Assembly (NCBI RefSeq): GCF_027409185.1
Contig: NC_084463.1
Coordinates: 45,920,407 to 45,984,406, forward strand
DNA from: Cynocephalus volans
Taxonomy: Eukaryota > Chordata > Mammalia > Dermoptera > Cynocephalidae
Direction: 5' to 3'
DNA length: 64,000 nucleotides
The position numbers and the translations under genes are program-made. Below are positions 23,993 through 37,248 of this stretch, one piece after another (the stretch's first letter is position 1; the number at the start of each line of letters is the position of its first letter). Below the pieces are notes generated by a model. The model saw nothing but the letters and a program-made list of their open reading frames with translations. It was not told the origin of the DNA and searched no databases.

Positions 23993-24990
23993 ATGACACC
24001 ACCAAAGGAATATGGTAATTCTCAAGTTCCGGACTCCATCAAGGAGGAAAACCTTGAGATGTCTGAAAAGGAATTGCAAGCATTGATCTTAATAAAACTA
24101 AGAGAGATAAGAGGAGAATCAATTAGAGAACACAATGAAGCAAGAAAAAATATCCAGGTTATGAAGGAGGAAATTTACAAAGAGATTAATGCTTTTGAAA
24201 AGAATGTAACAAAACTAGAAAGGAAGGATTCATTCAGTGAAATAAAAAACAGAACAGGAAGCTTGAGCTGCAGGAAAGAGCAAGCAGAAGAAAGAATTTC
24301 AGACCCAGAAGATGGTCTCTTTGAAATAACCCAGGCAGGCAAAAAAAGGAGAAAAAAAAATTAAAATGAAGAAAATTTAAGAGAGCTAATAGAAAACCTC
24401 AAGTGCACAAACATCCAAATCATGGGTATTCCAGAAGGGGAGGAAAAAGTAAAAGTCATTGTAAACCTATCTAAGAAAGTAATGACAGAAAACTTCCGAG
24501 GCATAGAGATTCAGACTTTCAGATCTAGGAAGCCTGAAGATCCCCAAACAGATGCAATCCAAAAAGATCTTCTCTAAGCCACATTATAGTCAAACTGGCA
24601 AAATTTATAAACAAACAGAATTCTAAAAGCAACAGGAGAAAAGTCACCTATAAGGGAGTCCCCATCAGACTAACAGCAGACTTCTCAACTGAAACTTTAC
24701 ATGCCAGAAGAAAATGAGATGATATATTAAAAAATACTAAAAAGAAAAAACTTCCAGGCAACAATTCTATACCCAACAAGTTTATCCTTCAGAAATGAGG
24801 GAGAAATAGTGTATTTCCCAGACTGACAAAAATTATGGGAGTTCACTACCACATGACCAGCCCTGCAAGAAATTCTCAAAGGAGTCTTGCATCCAGAAAC
24901 TGAAAAATGATAATCACTCTCATGGATTTACAAGAAAGAGCCAAACCCACCATTAAAACCAAAACACTAATAACAAAGAGAAAGAAGTTA
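23993..24990 (+). pseudogene. L1 ORF1 remnant
   Basis: Opens MTPPKEYGNSQVPDS; coiled-coil text (KELQALILIKLREIRGES; EEIYKEINAFEKNVTKLE) then an A-run where the frame breaks, and beyond it out-of-frame RNA-binding domain text. ORF1 protein coats L1 RNA; this copy cannot make it. Confidence 0.75.
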
Positions 24991-25089
24991 AATCATGTCA
25001 CCTTAAAGATCTAATTAATATTAAAGGAGAAAAATAAAAGGGGAAGAAAGGAACAATTGACATATAAAACATCTAAATAAAGAGCAATA

Positions 25090-28000
25090 TAATGACAGGC
25101 AAAAAGCAGTATTTACCAATAACCATAAATACAAATGGACTAAACTCCCCATTAAGAAGACACAGATTGAATGATTATACAGAAGCTAGAACCAACTATA
25201 CGTTGTCTTCAAGAGACCCACCTCGCCTATAAAGAAACACAGACTAAAAGTGATGGGATGAAAAAAGATATACCACACAAATGGAAACAAAATCTGAGCA
25301 GGAGTGGCTATTCTTCTACCAGATAAAATAGACTTCAAACCAAAATCCATAAAAAGAGACAAAGAAAGTAATTAAATAATGATAAAGGGACCTTTCCAGT
25401 TAGAAGACATAACAATCATAAGTATGTATGCACCCAGCACTGGAGCACCCAGATGTAAAGCAAACACTCTTAGACCTAAAAAAAGATAGACCCTAACACA
25501 ATAATATTGGGTGAACTGAACACCCCTCTCTCAGCACTGGAAAGATCTTCCATACCACAAATCAACAAAGAAACACAGGACTTAAAATTAACCTTAGAAC
25601 AATTGGACCTGGCAGACATCCACAGAACATTTCATCCAACGACTAGAGAATACACATTTTTTCTCATCAGCACATGGAACATTCTCCAGGATAGACTACA
25701 TGTTAGGTCACAAAACAGGTTTCGGCAAATTTTTAAAAACTGACATCCTTCCTGGAAATCAATTACAAGCAAATTTCTGGAAAATACTCCAGTGCATGAA
25801 AACTAAACAACAGACTCCTGAATGACCTATGGGTCCAAGAAGAAATTAAAAAGGAAATCAAAAACGTTCTTGAAACTAATGAGAAAAGATGCATCATACC
25901 AAAACCTGTGGGATACTGCAAAAGCAATGCTGAGAAGGCAGTTTATTGCAATATATGCTTATATCAAAAGAATGGAAAAACCTCCCATAAATGACATAAA
26001 TCTACACCTCAAAGGACCAGAAAAACAACAACAATCCAAACATAAAATTACTAGAGAGAAAGAAATAATTAGCATCAGGGCAGAATTAAATGAAACGGAG
26101 ACACGAAAAATGATACAAAGGATCAATGAAACAAAAAGTTATTTTTTGAGAAGATAAATAAAATAGACAAACCGTTAGGCTTGCCCACTCTCACCACACT
26201 TATTTAACATAGTATTGAAAGGAGTAACCAGAGCAATCAAGCAAGAGAAAGAAATAAAGGGCATGCAGATTGGAAAGGACAAAGTCAAACTGTCCCTGTT
26301 TGCAGATGACATGATCTTATATATAGAAGACTTAAACACTACCAAAAAACTCTTACAGCTGACTAACAATTTTGATAATGTTGCAGGGTACAAAATGAAC
26401 ACCCACAAATCAGGAGCATTTTTATACTCCAAAAATGAACTAGCAGAAAAAGAAATCAAGAAAGCAAGCCAATTTACAATAGCCACCAAAAATAAAATAA
26501 AATAAAATAAAATAAAATACCTAGGAATCAATTTAACCAAGGAGGTGAAAGATCTCTACAATGAGAACTAAAAACACTACTGAAAGAAATGAAAGAAGAA
26601 ACAAAAAAAGTGGAAAGACATATCAGGCTCTTGTATGGGAAGAATTAACATCATGAAAATGTCCATTCTACCCAAAGCAATCTACAAATTCAATGCAATC
26701 TCCATCAAAATATCAACAACTTTCTTCACAGAAATAGAAAAAGCAATGCTAACATTCATAGCGTATAAAAAAAGACCCTGAATAGCCAAAGCAATTTTAA
26801 GCTTTAAAAAAAAAAAAAAAGCTGGAGGTATAACACTACCCAATTTCAAATTATATTACAAAGCTCAAAACAGCATGGTAATGGCATAGAAACAGACACT
26901 CAGATCTATGTAACAGGATAGAAAACCCAGGAATCAACTTGCATACTTACAGCCAACTAATCTTTTACAAAGTCAGCCAGAACATACATTGTGAAAAAGA
27001 CAGCCTCTTCAGTAAATAAATGGTGCTTGGAAAATTGGACATCCAAATGCAGAAAAATGAAACTGACCAGTATCTCACCATATGCTTAAATCAACTCAAA
27101 ATGGATTAAAGACCTGAATATAAGACCCCAAACCATTAAATTACTAAAGGAAAACATTGGGGAAACACTCCAGGAAGTAGGAGGGGGCAAAGGCTTTATG
27201 AATAAGATCCCAAAAGCCACAAGCAACAATATAAAAAATAAACAAATGAGCTAATATCAAACTAAGAAGCTTCTGCACAGCAAAGGAAATAATCAACAGA
27301 GCAGAAAGACAACCTAAAAAAATGGGAGAAAATATTTGCAAACTCTACATCTGCCAAGCACTTGATATCCAGAATATACAAAGAACTCAAACAGCTATAC
27401 AGTAAGAAATCAAGTAATCCAATAAAAACTGGGCAAAGGAGATGAACAGACATTTTTCAAAGACATAAAAATGGCAACAGTACATGAAAAAATGCTCAGC
27501 ATCACTAGTCATCATAGAAATTCAAATCAAAACCACACTGAGATATCATCTCACTCCAGTTAGACTGTCCATTATTAAAAAGACCATTAGTAACAAATGC
27601 TACTGAGAATACAGGGAAACGAGAACTCTTCTACAATGTTGGTGGGACTGTAAATTAGCACAGCCACTATGGAAAACAGCAAAGAAGCTCCCTCAAATAC
27701 AGACAGCACTACCATATGATCCGGCAATCCCACTACTGGGTATATATCCAAAGAAATGGAAATCATATCGAAGGGACACCTGCACTCCCACGTTCACTGC
27801 AGCTCTATTTACAATAGCCAAAATATAGAACCAACCTCCGTGCCCATCGACAGATGACTGGATAAGGAAAATGTGATACATGTACACAATGGAATACTAC
27901 TCAGCTATAAAAAAAGAATGAAATTCTGCCATTTGTAACAACCTGGATGAGTCTGGAGAAAATTATGTTGTGTGAAATAAGCCAGACAAGGATAGATAAA
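25090..28000 (+). pseudogene. L1 ORF2 remnant with internal deletion
   Basis: Endonuclease piece (LADIHRTFHPTTREYTFF), then linker, then an abrupt join near 26160 to KVKLSLFADDMILYIEDL, the RT motif with its FADD catalytic centre still intact. The palm region before it (roughly a kilobase in full-length L1) is missing. The C-terminal part continues with many stops. An (AAAAT)n run lies at 26488-26519. Confidence 0.75.
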
Positions 28001-31000
28001 TACCACATGCTCTCACTTATAACTAGGTGCTAAGAAAGAAAGAAACAAAGAAGCAAAGTAACAAAGAAACAGAAAAGACTACAATTCCTTGAACTTTCAG
28101 AAGGACAGAAGAAACCAAAGGTTACTAGAGATGGGGGGACGGAGGGAGGGAGGGAGTTTGGGGCATGATGGGTCAGGTAAAGGGCATAAAGAAAAATCAC
28201 GATTTGTAATAATGAATATGCTAATAACAATATTTTTGAAAGTAAGACACTTTAAGTACAAAAAGAATGTCATTATTGGCTTTCAAGAAAATTCCAGCTA
28301 TGTGGATAACATTAAAAACCAGCTGTCAAGCTAAATTCTTTATCAGAACAAATTTTGGTATTTCTTCAAATTAGGAGGAGAATGTTGATTTATATGTACA
28401 ATGTCTGGTTACTCCCAGCCTCATTTATTTGTCACTGACAACTCTGCGAGAGACAGAGAAAATGGCTTATGCAACTTGTAAAACACAGACACACCCTCCA
28501 CCACCAGCTTTAAATTTCTAAAAAACGATCTTGGGATCTGGTATTCTACCATATGTTTGTTTTATTAAAGGAAATTTGCTCATGATTTCAATGCAATGTG
28601 CTTCTGGAGCCAATGCCAGAATTTGTCCTTGAGGACACATGTTCTCCTGGATCCATTTCACACTGTGCCTGGCCACCTGCGTGGCACACACACATGAGCA
28701 GGAGGACAAGGCTGTCAGATGGGGAACTCACACAAGCAATTATCTGGGTTTAGGTCTGCAGGCTATTAAGGTTTTCCTTTTCAACTCCGCCAGCTAGAAT
28801 TAAACTGCAGAAATCTGTTTTCTATTTAAAATCTGTTCACATCCCAAATGTTTTAAGTTACTTAACAAGACTTTAGGGAGTCCAATATACTGAGAATTGT
28901 GCCTGTAAATATAAAGACCAGGCACTTCCGTTTCAAAATTGTAATAAAGCAGAAATACGTTAGAAAAGAATTTTTAGCCCACTTCATTCCTTGAGTAATG
29001 GGGGGTAAACAGTGGAAACAAAGAGAGGCAATATGGAAGGAAACAGATATAAAAACACAAGAGAAACGTCATTTTCTAGGGGAGAACTAAAAAGCAAACT
29101 GTGTCTGTAAACTAAGGAAATTATAAAGAAATCCACCCCCCAAAATTTACAATAATTGTATGTTAATCGCATCACCTTGAGAATGTGAAGGATACTTTAA
29201 CAGGCAGGGCACCTCCTTAAGCAGCAGCAGAGAGCTTCCTGCACAGCAAGGCCCAGTTCACTGAGCAGCTATACCTTTGCCCACACACCGAGGGCAGCAC
29301 CAGCCATGTGGGAGCAGAGGATGTTGTCAAGGCCACCTCCACAAGCAGCAGTAATGCTCAGCTCTATGCCACAGGACTTCTCACAATGTACACAGTCACA
29401 CAGACTGTAAATGGACCCAACAACAGCCTCAAGACCCCCGCCCCCCGAAAGCATTTCTGCAGCCAGTCCGGGAGACAAGGAAGGGTCTTCATGGGGTGCA
29501 GTTATGATGGGCTGTGTGCATGTTGCCCACTCCCACTATACCTGTCAGGACTCAGAGGATGTGCCCTGCTACCAAAAAGTCAAAGAGATGTTTGGTGGGA
29601 CAGAGAGGCAGAGGCACATTGAACTTGGATTATTTTACCCATGACCCTACTCTCCTCCCAATCATCATTGGGATAAATGACATTTCTGGGGAAACAGAAA
29701 ATGATCAGAAGCAAGTAGCTAAAATGTATGTCCTTTATAAATTTTAGATATCAATCAATTTCAATTCTGAGATGTAGAGATGTGCTGGGAAGGTTAATTA
29801 GCCATATCAGTGCCAGTGAAAAGCTGATGGAAGAAGTGGGAAAGGCCAAAGGAGAAAACCTATGAGTACAGAAATTACCCTCTCTGATCTGGACTTCCAT
29901 CCATCGCTGTCCCCCCTCAAAAGGTGAGTGAATTAGGAGATGATAATGTAGAGATTAGGGCAAATTACTTCCCCATCTTTTCCTCTCTCCAATGTGCACA
30001 GTCTCCTCAACCCCCACACTTGGAGTCTTGGGGTCAGCTCTCCAATTCTAGTCAACACAGAGAAAAACTAACTGAACTGAAATTAATCATCCAAATTATC
30101 TCTTCTGTGGTTATTTATACCCCCCAGTTTTTCTTTCCTTTACTGTTAAGTGCATATAATCAATTTAATTAAAGCATTATAGCAGAATATTAAAAAGTGA
30201 CTGCTCCAACCCCTTTGACAGATTTGTGATACTTATTTTAACATCTGTTCATTGGCTCTAAAAGTGCTGTTTTGCACAGGTGCTATAATTGGATGAACAT
30301 ATGAGACATGCTATTTGCTGGCTTGAAATTCTCAGCTCAAACAAGCTAAGGTGTATGGAGATTCATTATAACACAGTAACAGGTTAACTCAATTGGGATT
30401 CCATTTCTTAGGTCTTGGGCTGTTTACATAACCAAAAGGAATTACTTTTTATATACATAAATAGACCACAATAGATCTAGCACCTACCTACACAAGTACA
30501 CCCCTGCCAAGTGATGTGTTCAAAGGCCAACAAAAAGGAAAACACAGAACACATTTATAATCCTGAAATCTAGGGCTATTTAATCTTTTTGGTGTTTAAT
30601 TTTTAAGGCACAAAATGCACTATGAACACCATAAATGAGAACTGATTTGACCACAGTTTTGTAATAGAATAAAATGTATCTGATGGATTGAATTTAAATT
30701 TCTAAAATATAACTGTGCAGCATTAGTCTGAGAAACAAGATGCATGATCTAATCAACAAGCTGTGTGATCTAATTGGGTTTCATGGATCTATTTGGAATA
30801 TCTTCATTACATTAATTTGAAATGTATGCCAGGGTATGACCTTTAATAGTCTGATCTTTAATAATAGCTTAAGAGATGAGCCAGGAAACCAGTCACACTT
30901 AGAATTCTCAGCACTTTCTCTTTAGTGAGGACACCCTGCAGTTCCACATGGGCAAGCACACCCCTCACTCACTGTGGGATCTACAGAGCAGCAGTAAATG

Positions 31001-31615
31001 CCCTTCAAAATTCAAATGCATGTTATGTGGGTGTGTAGTATGAGTAGGACATGAAAAAACTCCCACCTGTCCAGTCAGAGATAAACTTAACTCCTGAAAA
31101 GCATACCTAAGGAATACCAGATGCCACACTAATTTGCAGAGGTTCCCACAACATATAAAAAAAGTGCTGGTTTTATGTGCTGAGATTGGATCATGTGGGA
31201 AAACTTAAGTTTTATATGGGCTGTAAGAAGACTAACTGATGTTTGGACAATGAGGAATTTTAAATGCTGGGCGGTCTATCTATTCAGATTTTGCTGAAGA
31301 CAATACAAATGCTTATCAGAGCCTGATAAGGAAAACAGATTTAAAAACTTAATCATCAAGGTGAAACATTTACTAATGAGGTTTGCACACCTTTTTGGAA
31401 AACACTGACTGGAAGTCCCAAGAGATTAGAGATAGACCTTCAGTGTCAGGAGGCATCTAGCACATGGGCATTCCCTTCCAGCACTGATGGTGCAGCCAGT
31501 GTTTATGATCAGCATTAAAACACAACTGCAACCCCCAGTCCTGGACAGGCTCAGGAAATGGCTATCTGGAAAGAGTGGGAGGGCTCCAGGAGGCCAGCCC
31601 CCAGGTGATACATAC

Positions 31616-31829
31616 GTTTGCACAACAGTGATGACGAGACAGTGGAAGTCTTTTCCAGCTTTACTGCACTGTAATTCTGGTTGCTTGCCCAGGACGGCAA
31701 GCTGCTTTCACAAGTTGTCTCCTTCCCGAGGGATTTGCTTCTAGAAAAAGCCACCACCGCCTTCTTCACTGTGCCTTCTTTTTTTTCTGGAGCTGGTCTC
31801 TCATGCAGAGAAGAGCTTTTAATGCCTCC
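31616..31829 (-). pseudogene. DIDO1-like: DIDO1-like exon 4 (basic linker)
   Basis: Acceptor ATTATCCAG, donor AAAC/GTATGT. 214 nt, phase 0 in, phase 1 out. It encodes GGIKSSSLHERPAPEKKE, then TVKKAVVAFSRSKSLGKE and PSWASNQNYSAVKLEK. It matches the DIDO1 linker between the Cys cluster and the TFIIS-like domain, which is likely disordered. The frame is open. The next exon is about 13 kb away, because a 4.6 kb L1 and other DNA fill the intron. Confidence 0.9.
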
Positions 31830-32329
31830 CTGGATAATCAGTAAAACCCCAATCATTAAGAAGGCCAGAAAGTACACCTCCACTTCATTTCACTGAGAAA
31901 GAAAGGTCATAATCCTTTACCTTCTTTGGGTCATCTACCCTGAGTCTGCACACCACATTTGCCTAGCAGCAGTCTGGCTACCTTTGCACATCAAGCCAAC
32001 CCTTAGCACTCCCACCTCTTATTCAGTATTCCATCTTTTTGAGTGACAAGAAGATCCCTGACACAGAACCCCCTGTAACCTTGCTGAGGTATGAGAGCAG
32101 TGACACAGGAAGAGAAGAGCACAAATGATGTTTCTTTATACTCTGCCAGGCCCAGGGCATGCTTGGTGCAGCTATTCTCCTCCTGGGTGCAGCAGCAACC
32201 ACTTCTTTGTCAGTTCTATGATTCAAAACTACCAACTTTAAAAATTAAGTCACCTAAAAGTAAAATAAGCATTTGAAAATAATCAAGAAAACTCTCCAAA
32301 CAGTGTTAGTTACACTTTGCTTGTCATAA

Positions 32330-33750
32330 ATGTAACATCAACCTGAGCCCCAGGACAGGCCTGAGACAAGAACCTGTGATTTCCAGCAATCCCTGAATTC
32401 TCCCCAAGTACCAAAACAGGACAACCTTGGCAGGAGCCAAGGGCAGCCTCATCCACCTGGAAGCAGGCAAGAAGCAGAGCATGCCTGGAGTCCAAGGCAG
32501 GACCTGAGGGCAGCATCTCCTGCCTGGAAGCAGACACGGAGCACACTAAAATACCCCTTCCACATGGGTGGGCCACCACAGCCACTACCACCGCCATGGC
32601 TGCTGCAAAAGCAGCTCAAGACCACCACAGTAGCACAGGTGTCATGCAGACAGCCTACCAGATACCTGATTGCATTGACACAAGGAAAGCCACCAGTGGA
32701 GTGTGGAAAAAGAAGAGTACATCCTTCTCTGCAAAGCCCACTCCAGAGTAACAGAAGAAGCAGCAACTATTCTCTAACAGATGACCAGACATAAATATAG
32801 AGATACTAGAAACATGAAAATCCAAGAAAATATGACACCACCAAAAGAATACAGTAACTCAGAAATACCAGACTCTATATAGCAAGAAACCCTTGCAAGG
32901 ACATAAGGGGTATTATGAGCAACAATCTTAAAGGAACTCACTGAGATAAGAGAAGACTCAGACAACATAAAGCAATGAGAAAAAAAATCTGATATAAGGG
33001 AGGAAATTTACAAAGAGATTAATACCTTATAAAAGAATGATCAGAATTCATGGAACTGAAAGATTCACTCAACGAAATAACACAATGAATAGTCTTAAGC
33101 AGCAGGATAGAACAAGCAGAAGAAATAATTTCTCATCTTGAAGATGGGCTTTTTAAAAATTACCCAGGGAGAAAAAAAAAAAAAAAGAAAGAAAGAAAGA
33201 AAGAAAAGAAAAAAAAATCTAAGAGAGCTACAAGGCAACCTTAGGCACACAAAAATTCAAATCATGGGTGTTCCAGAAGAGAAGGAGAAATGAAAAGGCA
33301 TGGAAAACCTATCCAATGAAATAATAATGGAAAACTTCCCAGGAACAGGGAGAGACATGGACCTCCAGACCCAGGAAGCTCAAAGATCCCCACACAGATT
33401 CACCCCAATTATCCTCTCCAAGACACATAATAGTCAAACTGGCAAAGCTCAAAGACAAAGAGAATATTTTAAAAGAAGCAAGAGAAAAGCATCAAGTCAC
33501 CTATAAAGGAGCCCTTATCAGACTACCAGTAGACTTTTCAACAGTAACTCTGCAGGACAGAAGTAAATGGGATGACATACTGAAAATACTAAAAGAAATA
33601 AACTGCCAGCCAAGCATACCATAGCCAGGAAGGCTATCCCTCAGAACCAGACAAAGATTGTGGGAGTTTACCACCATGTCACCAGCCCTGTAAGAAATCC
33701 TCAAGGGAGTCCTACACCAGCAATCCAAAAAATGGTAATCACCCATCGTA
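32330..33750 (+). mobile_element. L1 5' UTR and ORF1 remnant
   Basis: Has the same landmarks as other L1s here: CACTCCAGAGTAACAGAAGA, AAAATATGACACCACCAAAA, then ORF1 text (ATGGGTGTTCCAGAAG, GGAAAACTTCCCAGGAACAG). 32455-32545 holds an imperfect repeat around CCTGGAAGCAG. Stops throughout. A GAAA run lies at 33174-33210. Confidence 0.7.
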
Positions 33751-33754
33751 TTAG

Positions 33755-34200
33755 CCATAGTTCGGTTCAAACTGTATCTTACAAAATTCAGTCTTGGTAG
33801 GTTGTGTGTTTCTAGAAATTTATTCATTTCATCTAGAGGATCTAATTTGTTGACCAACAATTATTCATAGTATTCTCTTAAAACCCTTTTGATTTCTGTA
33901 AATTTCATTGTAATGACCCTTCTTTCATTTCTGATTTTAGTTATTTGAGTTTTCTTTTTCCTTAGTCCACCTAAACAAAGGTTTGCCAATTTCATGGATC
34001 TCATCAAAGTACCAACATTTAGTTTCATTGATTTTCCCTACACTTTTTTCTGTTTTGTTTCTTTTTTCTATGCTCTAATTTTTATTAGTTACATTCTTTG
34101 CTAAGTCTGGGCTTAGTTTGCTCTTCATTTTCTAGTTTCCTGAGGTGCAAAGGTAATTGTTCATTTGAGATCTTTCTTTTTTACTAATATATGCATTTAT
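33755..34200 (-). repeat. L1 ORF2 fragment, minus strand
   Basis: T-rich text typical of antisense ORF2 (TTTCTAGAAATTTATTCATT; TAGTTTCCTGAGGTGCAAAG). It abuts a plus-strand L1 5' portion at about 33750, so two insertions or a rearrangement meet here. Confidence 0.65.
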
Positions 34201-34234
34201 ATTAGATAAATTTCTCTTTTAGCAAAAAATAAAG

Positions 34235-34650
34235 CATAAGAAGTAAATAAATAAAAACAGGTAAGCTATGGAGACAATAAAAAGATCAGGGGTTATGGAG
34301 GAGGAATGGATGAATAGGCACAGAGGATTTCAGGGCAATGAAATTATGTGACAGTATCATGGTAGACATACATCATTAAACATCTGTCCAAACCCACAGA
34401 ATACACAAAAAAGTGTGAAATCTAATGTAAACTTTGGTCTTTGGATGATGATGATGTATAAATCCTTTTCATTAACTGTAACAAATGTACCACTTTGTTG
34501 GGCAATGTTGCTAATGGGACAGGCTACACATGTGTGGGTCAGGGATACACATGGGAAATCTCTGTACTTCCTGCTCAATATTGCTGTGAACCTAAAACTG
34601 CTCTAAAAAGTAAAGTCTATTAAAAATAAATGAATAAAAATAATAAACAA
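34235..34650 (+). repeat. Old L1 3' end (L1MC/L1ME type)
   Basis: Landmarks GGAATGGATGAATAGGCACA, GTAACAAATGTACCACTTTG, GGGAAATCTCTGTACTTCCT and AACTGCTCTAAAAAGTAAAG close with an A-rich tail. Confidence 0.75.
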
Positions 34651-35057
34651 ACAATCTTGTGAGTGAGGTCTCAAATGAAGAACGTAGACTTGTCCAGAGC
34701 TCACCTCCCTCCCAACTGCCCTGTGTGTCTACTCTCTATACAAACTCCGTCGGGTGACCACCAACTCTTTTATTCAAGACTGCTGCCAGTGTCCTGAAGT
34801 CTTATGTTCTCCCTGCAGCAGTGAGTTAGCTGCCTTTGCTTTACTGCATTTACATGACTGAATTTCAGCTAATGGGTTATGAAAAAAAAAATAGGTGGAA
34901 AGGGGGAAGACAAAGGTAAAGGTGATAATCTCGGCAGTACATTTGTACCTGCTTTCCCTTACATTCTACAAATAAATAAAAAAACAAGTCTCAGGGGGAA
35001 ACACTTTTACACAAATTTTGCTCCAATTGTTCAAATGGCTGGTGTTAGTCAGCTTAC

Positions 35058-35270
35058 CTGAACACTATGCTGTGCAAGACGGAGCTTCTCTGGCTTCATC
35101 TTGATCTTCTCCTTAGGTTTTGGTTTCTGTTCTTTGCTTGAACTTAAGCATTTCATAGTAGCTGCAGCATGTTTAAGAATGCGGTCCTTGCTGCAGTAGG
35201 CCAGGTTGGGCTGCACCACATTGGAGTGCCCAGGTCTGGTACACCTGGAGGTGCCTGGAGCCTCTACCAC
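35058..35270 (-). pseudogene. DIDO1-like: DIDO1-like exon 3 (Cys cluster and Lys-rich segment)
   Basis: Acceptor GCTCTGCAG, donor CAG/GTAAGCT. 213 nt, 71 codons, phase 0 at both ends. It encodes VVEAPGTSRCTRPGHS, then AYCSKDRILKHAAATMKCL and a Lys-rich run KEQKPKPKEKIKMKPEK. This matches the segment after the PHD finger of DIDO1. From memory the family has CxxCC and SNDC motifs here, so several cysteines of this cluster appear replaced (GHS, SKDR). The basic tail is well kept. No stop or frameshift. Confidence 0.9.
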
Positions 35271-37248
35271 CTGCAGAGCAAAACAGGGAGCTTCAGACAT
35301 TGTGCTTGCCAATTTCAGCAGTTAAAGTGCTGTGTAAAATCACTATGTGTAGTACCAAGCTCACTGTTTTTAATTAAGAGATGTCAATAATATTTTTAAT
35401 ATGAATAAAATCCTATCTTTACTTATTCAAACTACATGAGTGTATTTCCCCGAGGCAAGGTATTCACATTTTAACTGTCCTTCAAACCATCTGTGGTGGG
35501 CAGAACTCTAAGGTGACCCTTAGGACACCTGCCGCTGGTACATAGGCTCTGTATAATTCCCTCCATCTTGAGCATGAGCAAGGTCCATGGACATGATGAG
35601 ACTTCATACCTACAATCAGGTTCTGCTACAGGGCAAACGTGCAGTAATTGCACAGGTAAGCAAGGTCCCAAATGAGATGACCAGAAAGGACCTGACTTCA
35701 CCAGGCAAAAACCCTTAAGAGAGAAACTGGCTTTTCCTAAAGAGAGGAGACTCCATTGCTGATTTTGAAATAAGCTACCCTGCTTTGGGAAGGCCAACCA
35801 AGTTTAGGATCTGAGTACAGCTGCTAGATAAAATACGGGACACACAACTAAATCTGAATGTCAGATAAACAAAAAATATTATATAAGTATGCCACAAAAA
35901 TTGCATGGGACATACTTATATACTGAACAGCATGAGGGATTCTGGAAGGGGATCTTTCCCCTGCTGAGCCTCTGATGAGACAAAAGTCACAGCCTGACTG
36001 CAGTCCTGTTAAGATCCCAATCAGAGGGCCCAGTGAAATCATGCCCAGGCTTGAGAACAACAGAAACTGAAACCATAAATGTGTGATGTTCTAAGCTAAG
36101 TTTGTGGTAGTGTGGTATATAGTAACAAAAACCTAATACATCACAAGATGTACACTTGGTTGCTTCTGTTTTGATGGTCAAGACTAAAATACACATGAAG
36201 GCATCCCTCAAATGTACTTAAGTGAAAACTTATTTCTCAAATTAAATAATTAACATAGTTATTTTTCTTCCACAGAATCTGTTTTACTTAGAATAAAGTT
36301 TTATATAAGCTTAAGTAAAACATGTTGACGATAAAGACGAAATGGAGGAATTTTCCTATTAATTTTTCTTAATGACTGTGATATTAACAGTAGTGTCATA
36401 TTTCCATTTAGTCAGTCTTAATACTTTCATGGCACATTTATTTAAATGGCTCAGTCCTTGCACTTCCACCTTGCAGCTAACAGTGCAAGAGTGTTCATAA
36501 GGCAGAGATGCTTTGAGACACAGCAACCTCAAAGCCTCCTGTTTGGTTGGCCCCAGTTAGAGGACAAGCTGCCAGGGTAGGGGTGGGCCAGGGACTCAGG
36601 AAGGCCCAGAGTGAAACATGCTCTGAATCACGTCCTCTCATGGGCACTGGAATGGAGATTATGAGCATGTGACATCTCTCCTCAACAGCAGAAGCTGACA
36701 TATGTGGAAGAAATGATGAAGAATCACAGCCCCAGAGGGACATAAAAACCAGGTGGCAAGGAGAGTCAAGTAAATAGCCACAAGGCAGAGAAATGACACA
36801 CTGAGCCAAGAATAGTGAGGGTCAGACTGATGCAGGCACCAAGACCACTCAGGGCTTCCCACACCAAGATGGCAAAAGAACCACAAGGCAGCTCGAGATG
36901 GTGTGTGTGGGTGGACAGGAGGGCACACGCATTTCAGCAATTCAAAAACAATGCTGCTGATACACATAAAATACATAAGTAACATCAAGAACATGGAAAT
37001 AAAAGTGAATTGTTAAGAATTAAGTCCACAACAGCAGATGAGGTAGGTACAGATGCTTGTCCAGATGGTGTGGGCAGGAGATGGGGGCAGAGCACGGGAG
37101 GCCCCACCCCAGATGCAGCACCTGTCCTGGTAGAAATTACCTTATTTCAAGACAGAAACTTTCCTAGCCTTGATAGTTCTACCAATAGAAATTCTGGAAC
37201 CCATAAGTTCATCCCCTTAATGTTTACTTCAGTAGGCAAAATACTCAC
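35271..37248 (-). other. Pseudogene intron 2
   Basis: Contains an MLT1-like LTR at 35485-36145. 36150-37240 is unassigned. Confidence 0.6.
35485..36145 (+). mobile_element. MLT1-like (ERVL-MaLR) LTR remnant
   Basis: Reads like an MLT1 LTR: GGTGGGCAGAACTCTAAGGT, TAATTCCCTCCATCTTGAGC, TTTGAAATAAGCTACCCTGC and an end GTGTGGTATATAGTAACAAA. An unrelated AT-rich stretch at 35820-35925 interrupts it. Family call is from memory. Confidence 0.55.

Larger units (their letters stand above)
23643..28241 (+). mobile_element. L1 element with 5' UTR, internally deleted
   Basis: 5' UTR from 23643, ORF1 remnants from 23993 and ORF2 remnants from about 25090, ending in a G-rich 3' UTR (GGGGGGACGGAGGGAGGGAG at 28135). 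Flanks share gtaagacactttaag (28242-28256) with a copy at 23625-23642 that has three extra bases, a credible target-site duplication. ORF1 and ORF2 are broken by stops and shifts. The ORF2 part is missing much of the reverse transcriptase (see 26160). It lies inside the pseudogene intron on the opposite strand. Confidence 0.85.
18650..31615 (-). other. Pseudogene intron 4 (13 kb)
   Basis: Mostly unassigned AT-rich DNA with the 4.6 kb L1 at 23643-28241. 18721-23620 and 28260-31600 show no exon and no repeat I can name with confidence. 21600-22440 is GC-richer without a recognisable gene. The intron is far longer than others in this copy. Confidence 0.6.
31830..35057 (-). other. Pseudogene intron 3 (repeat-filled)
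   Basis: 31900-32320 is unassigned; 32330-34650 is L1 patchwork; 34660-35050 is unassigned. Splice ends GTAAGCT and ATCCAG are intact. Confidence 0.6.
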
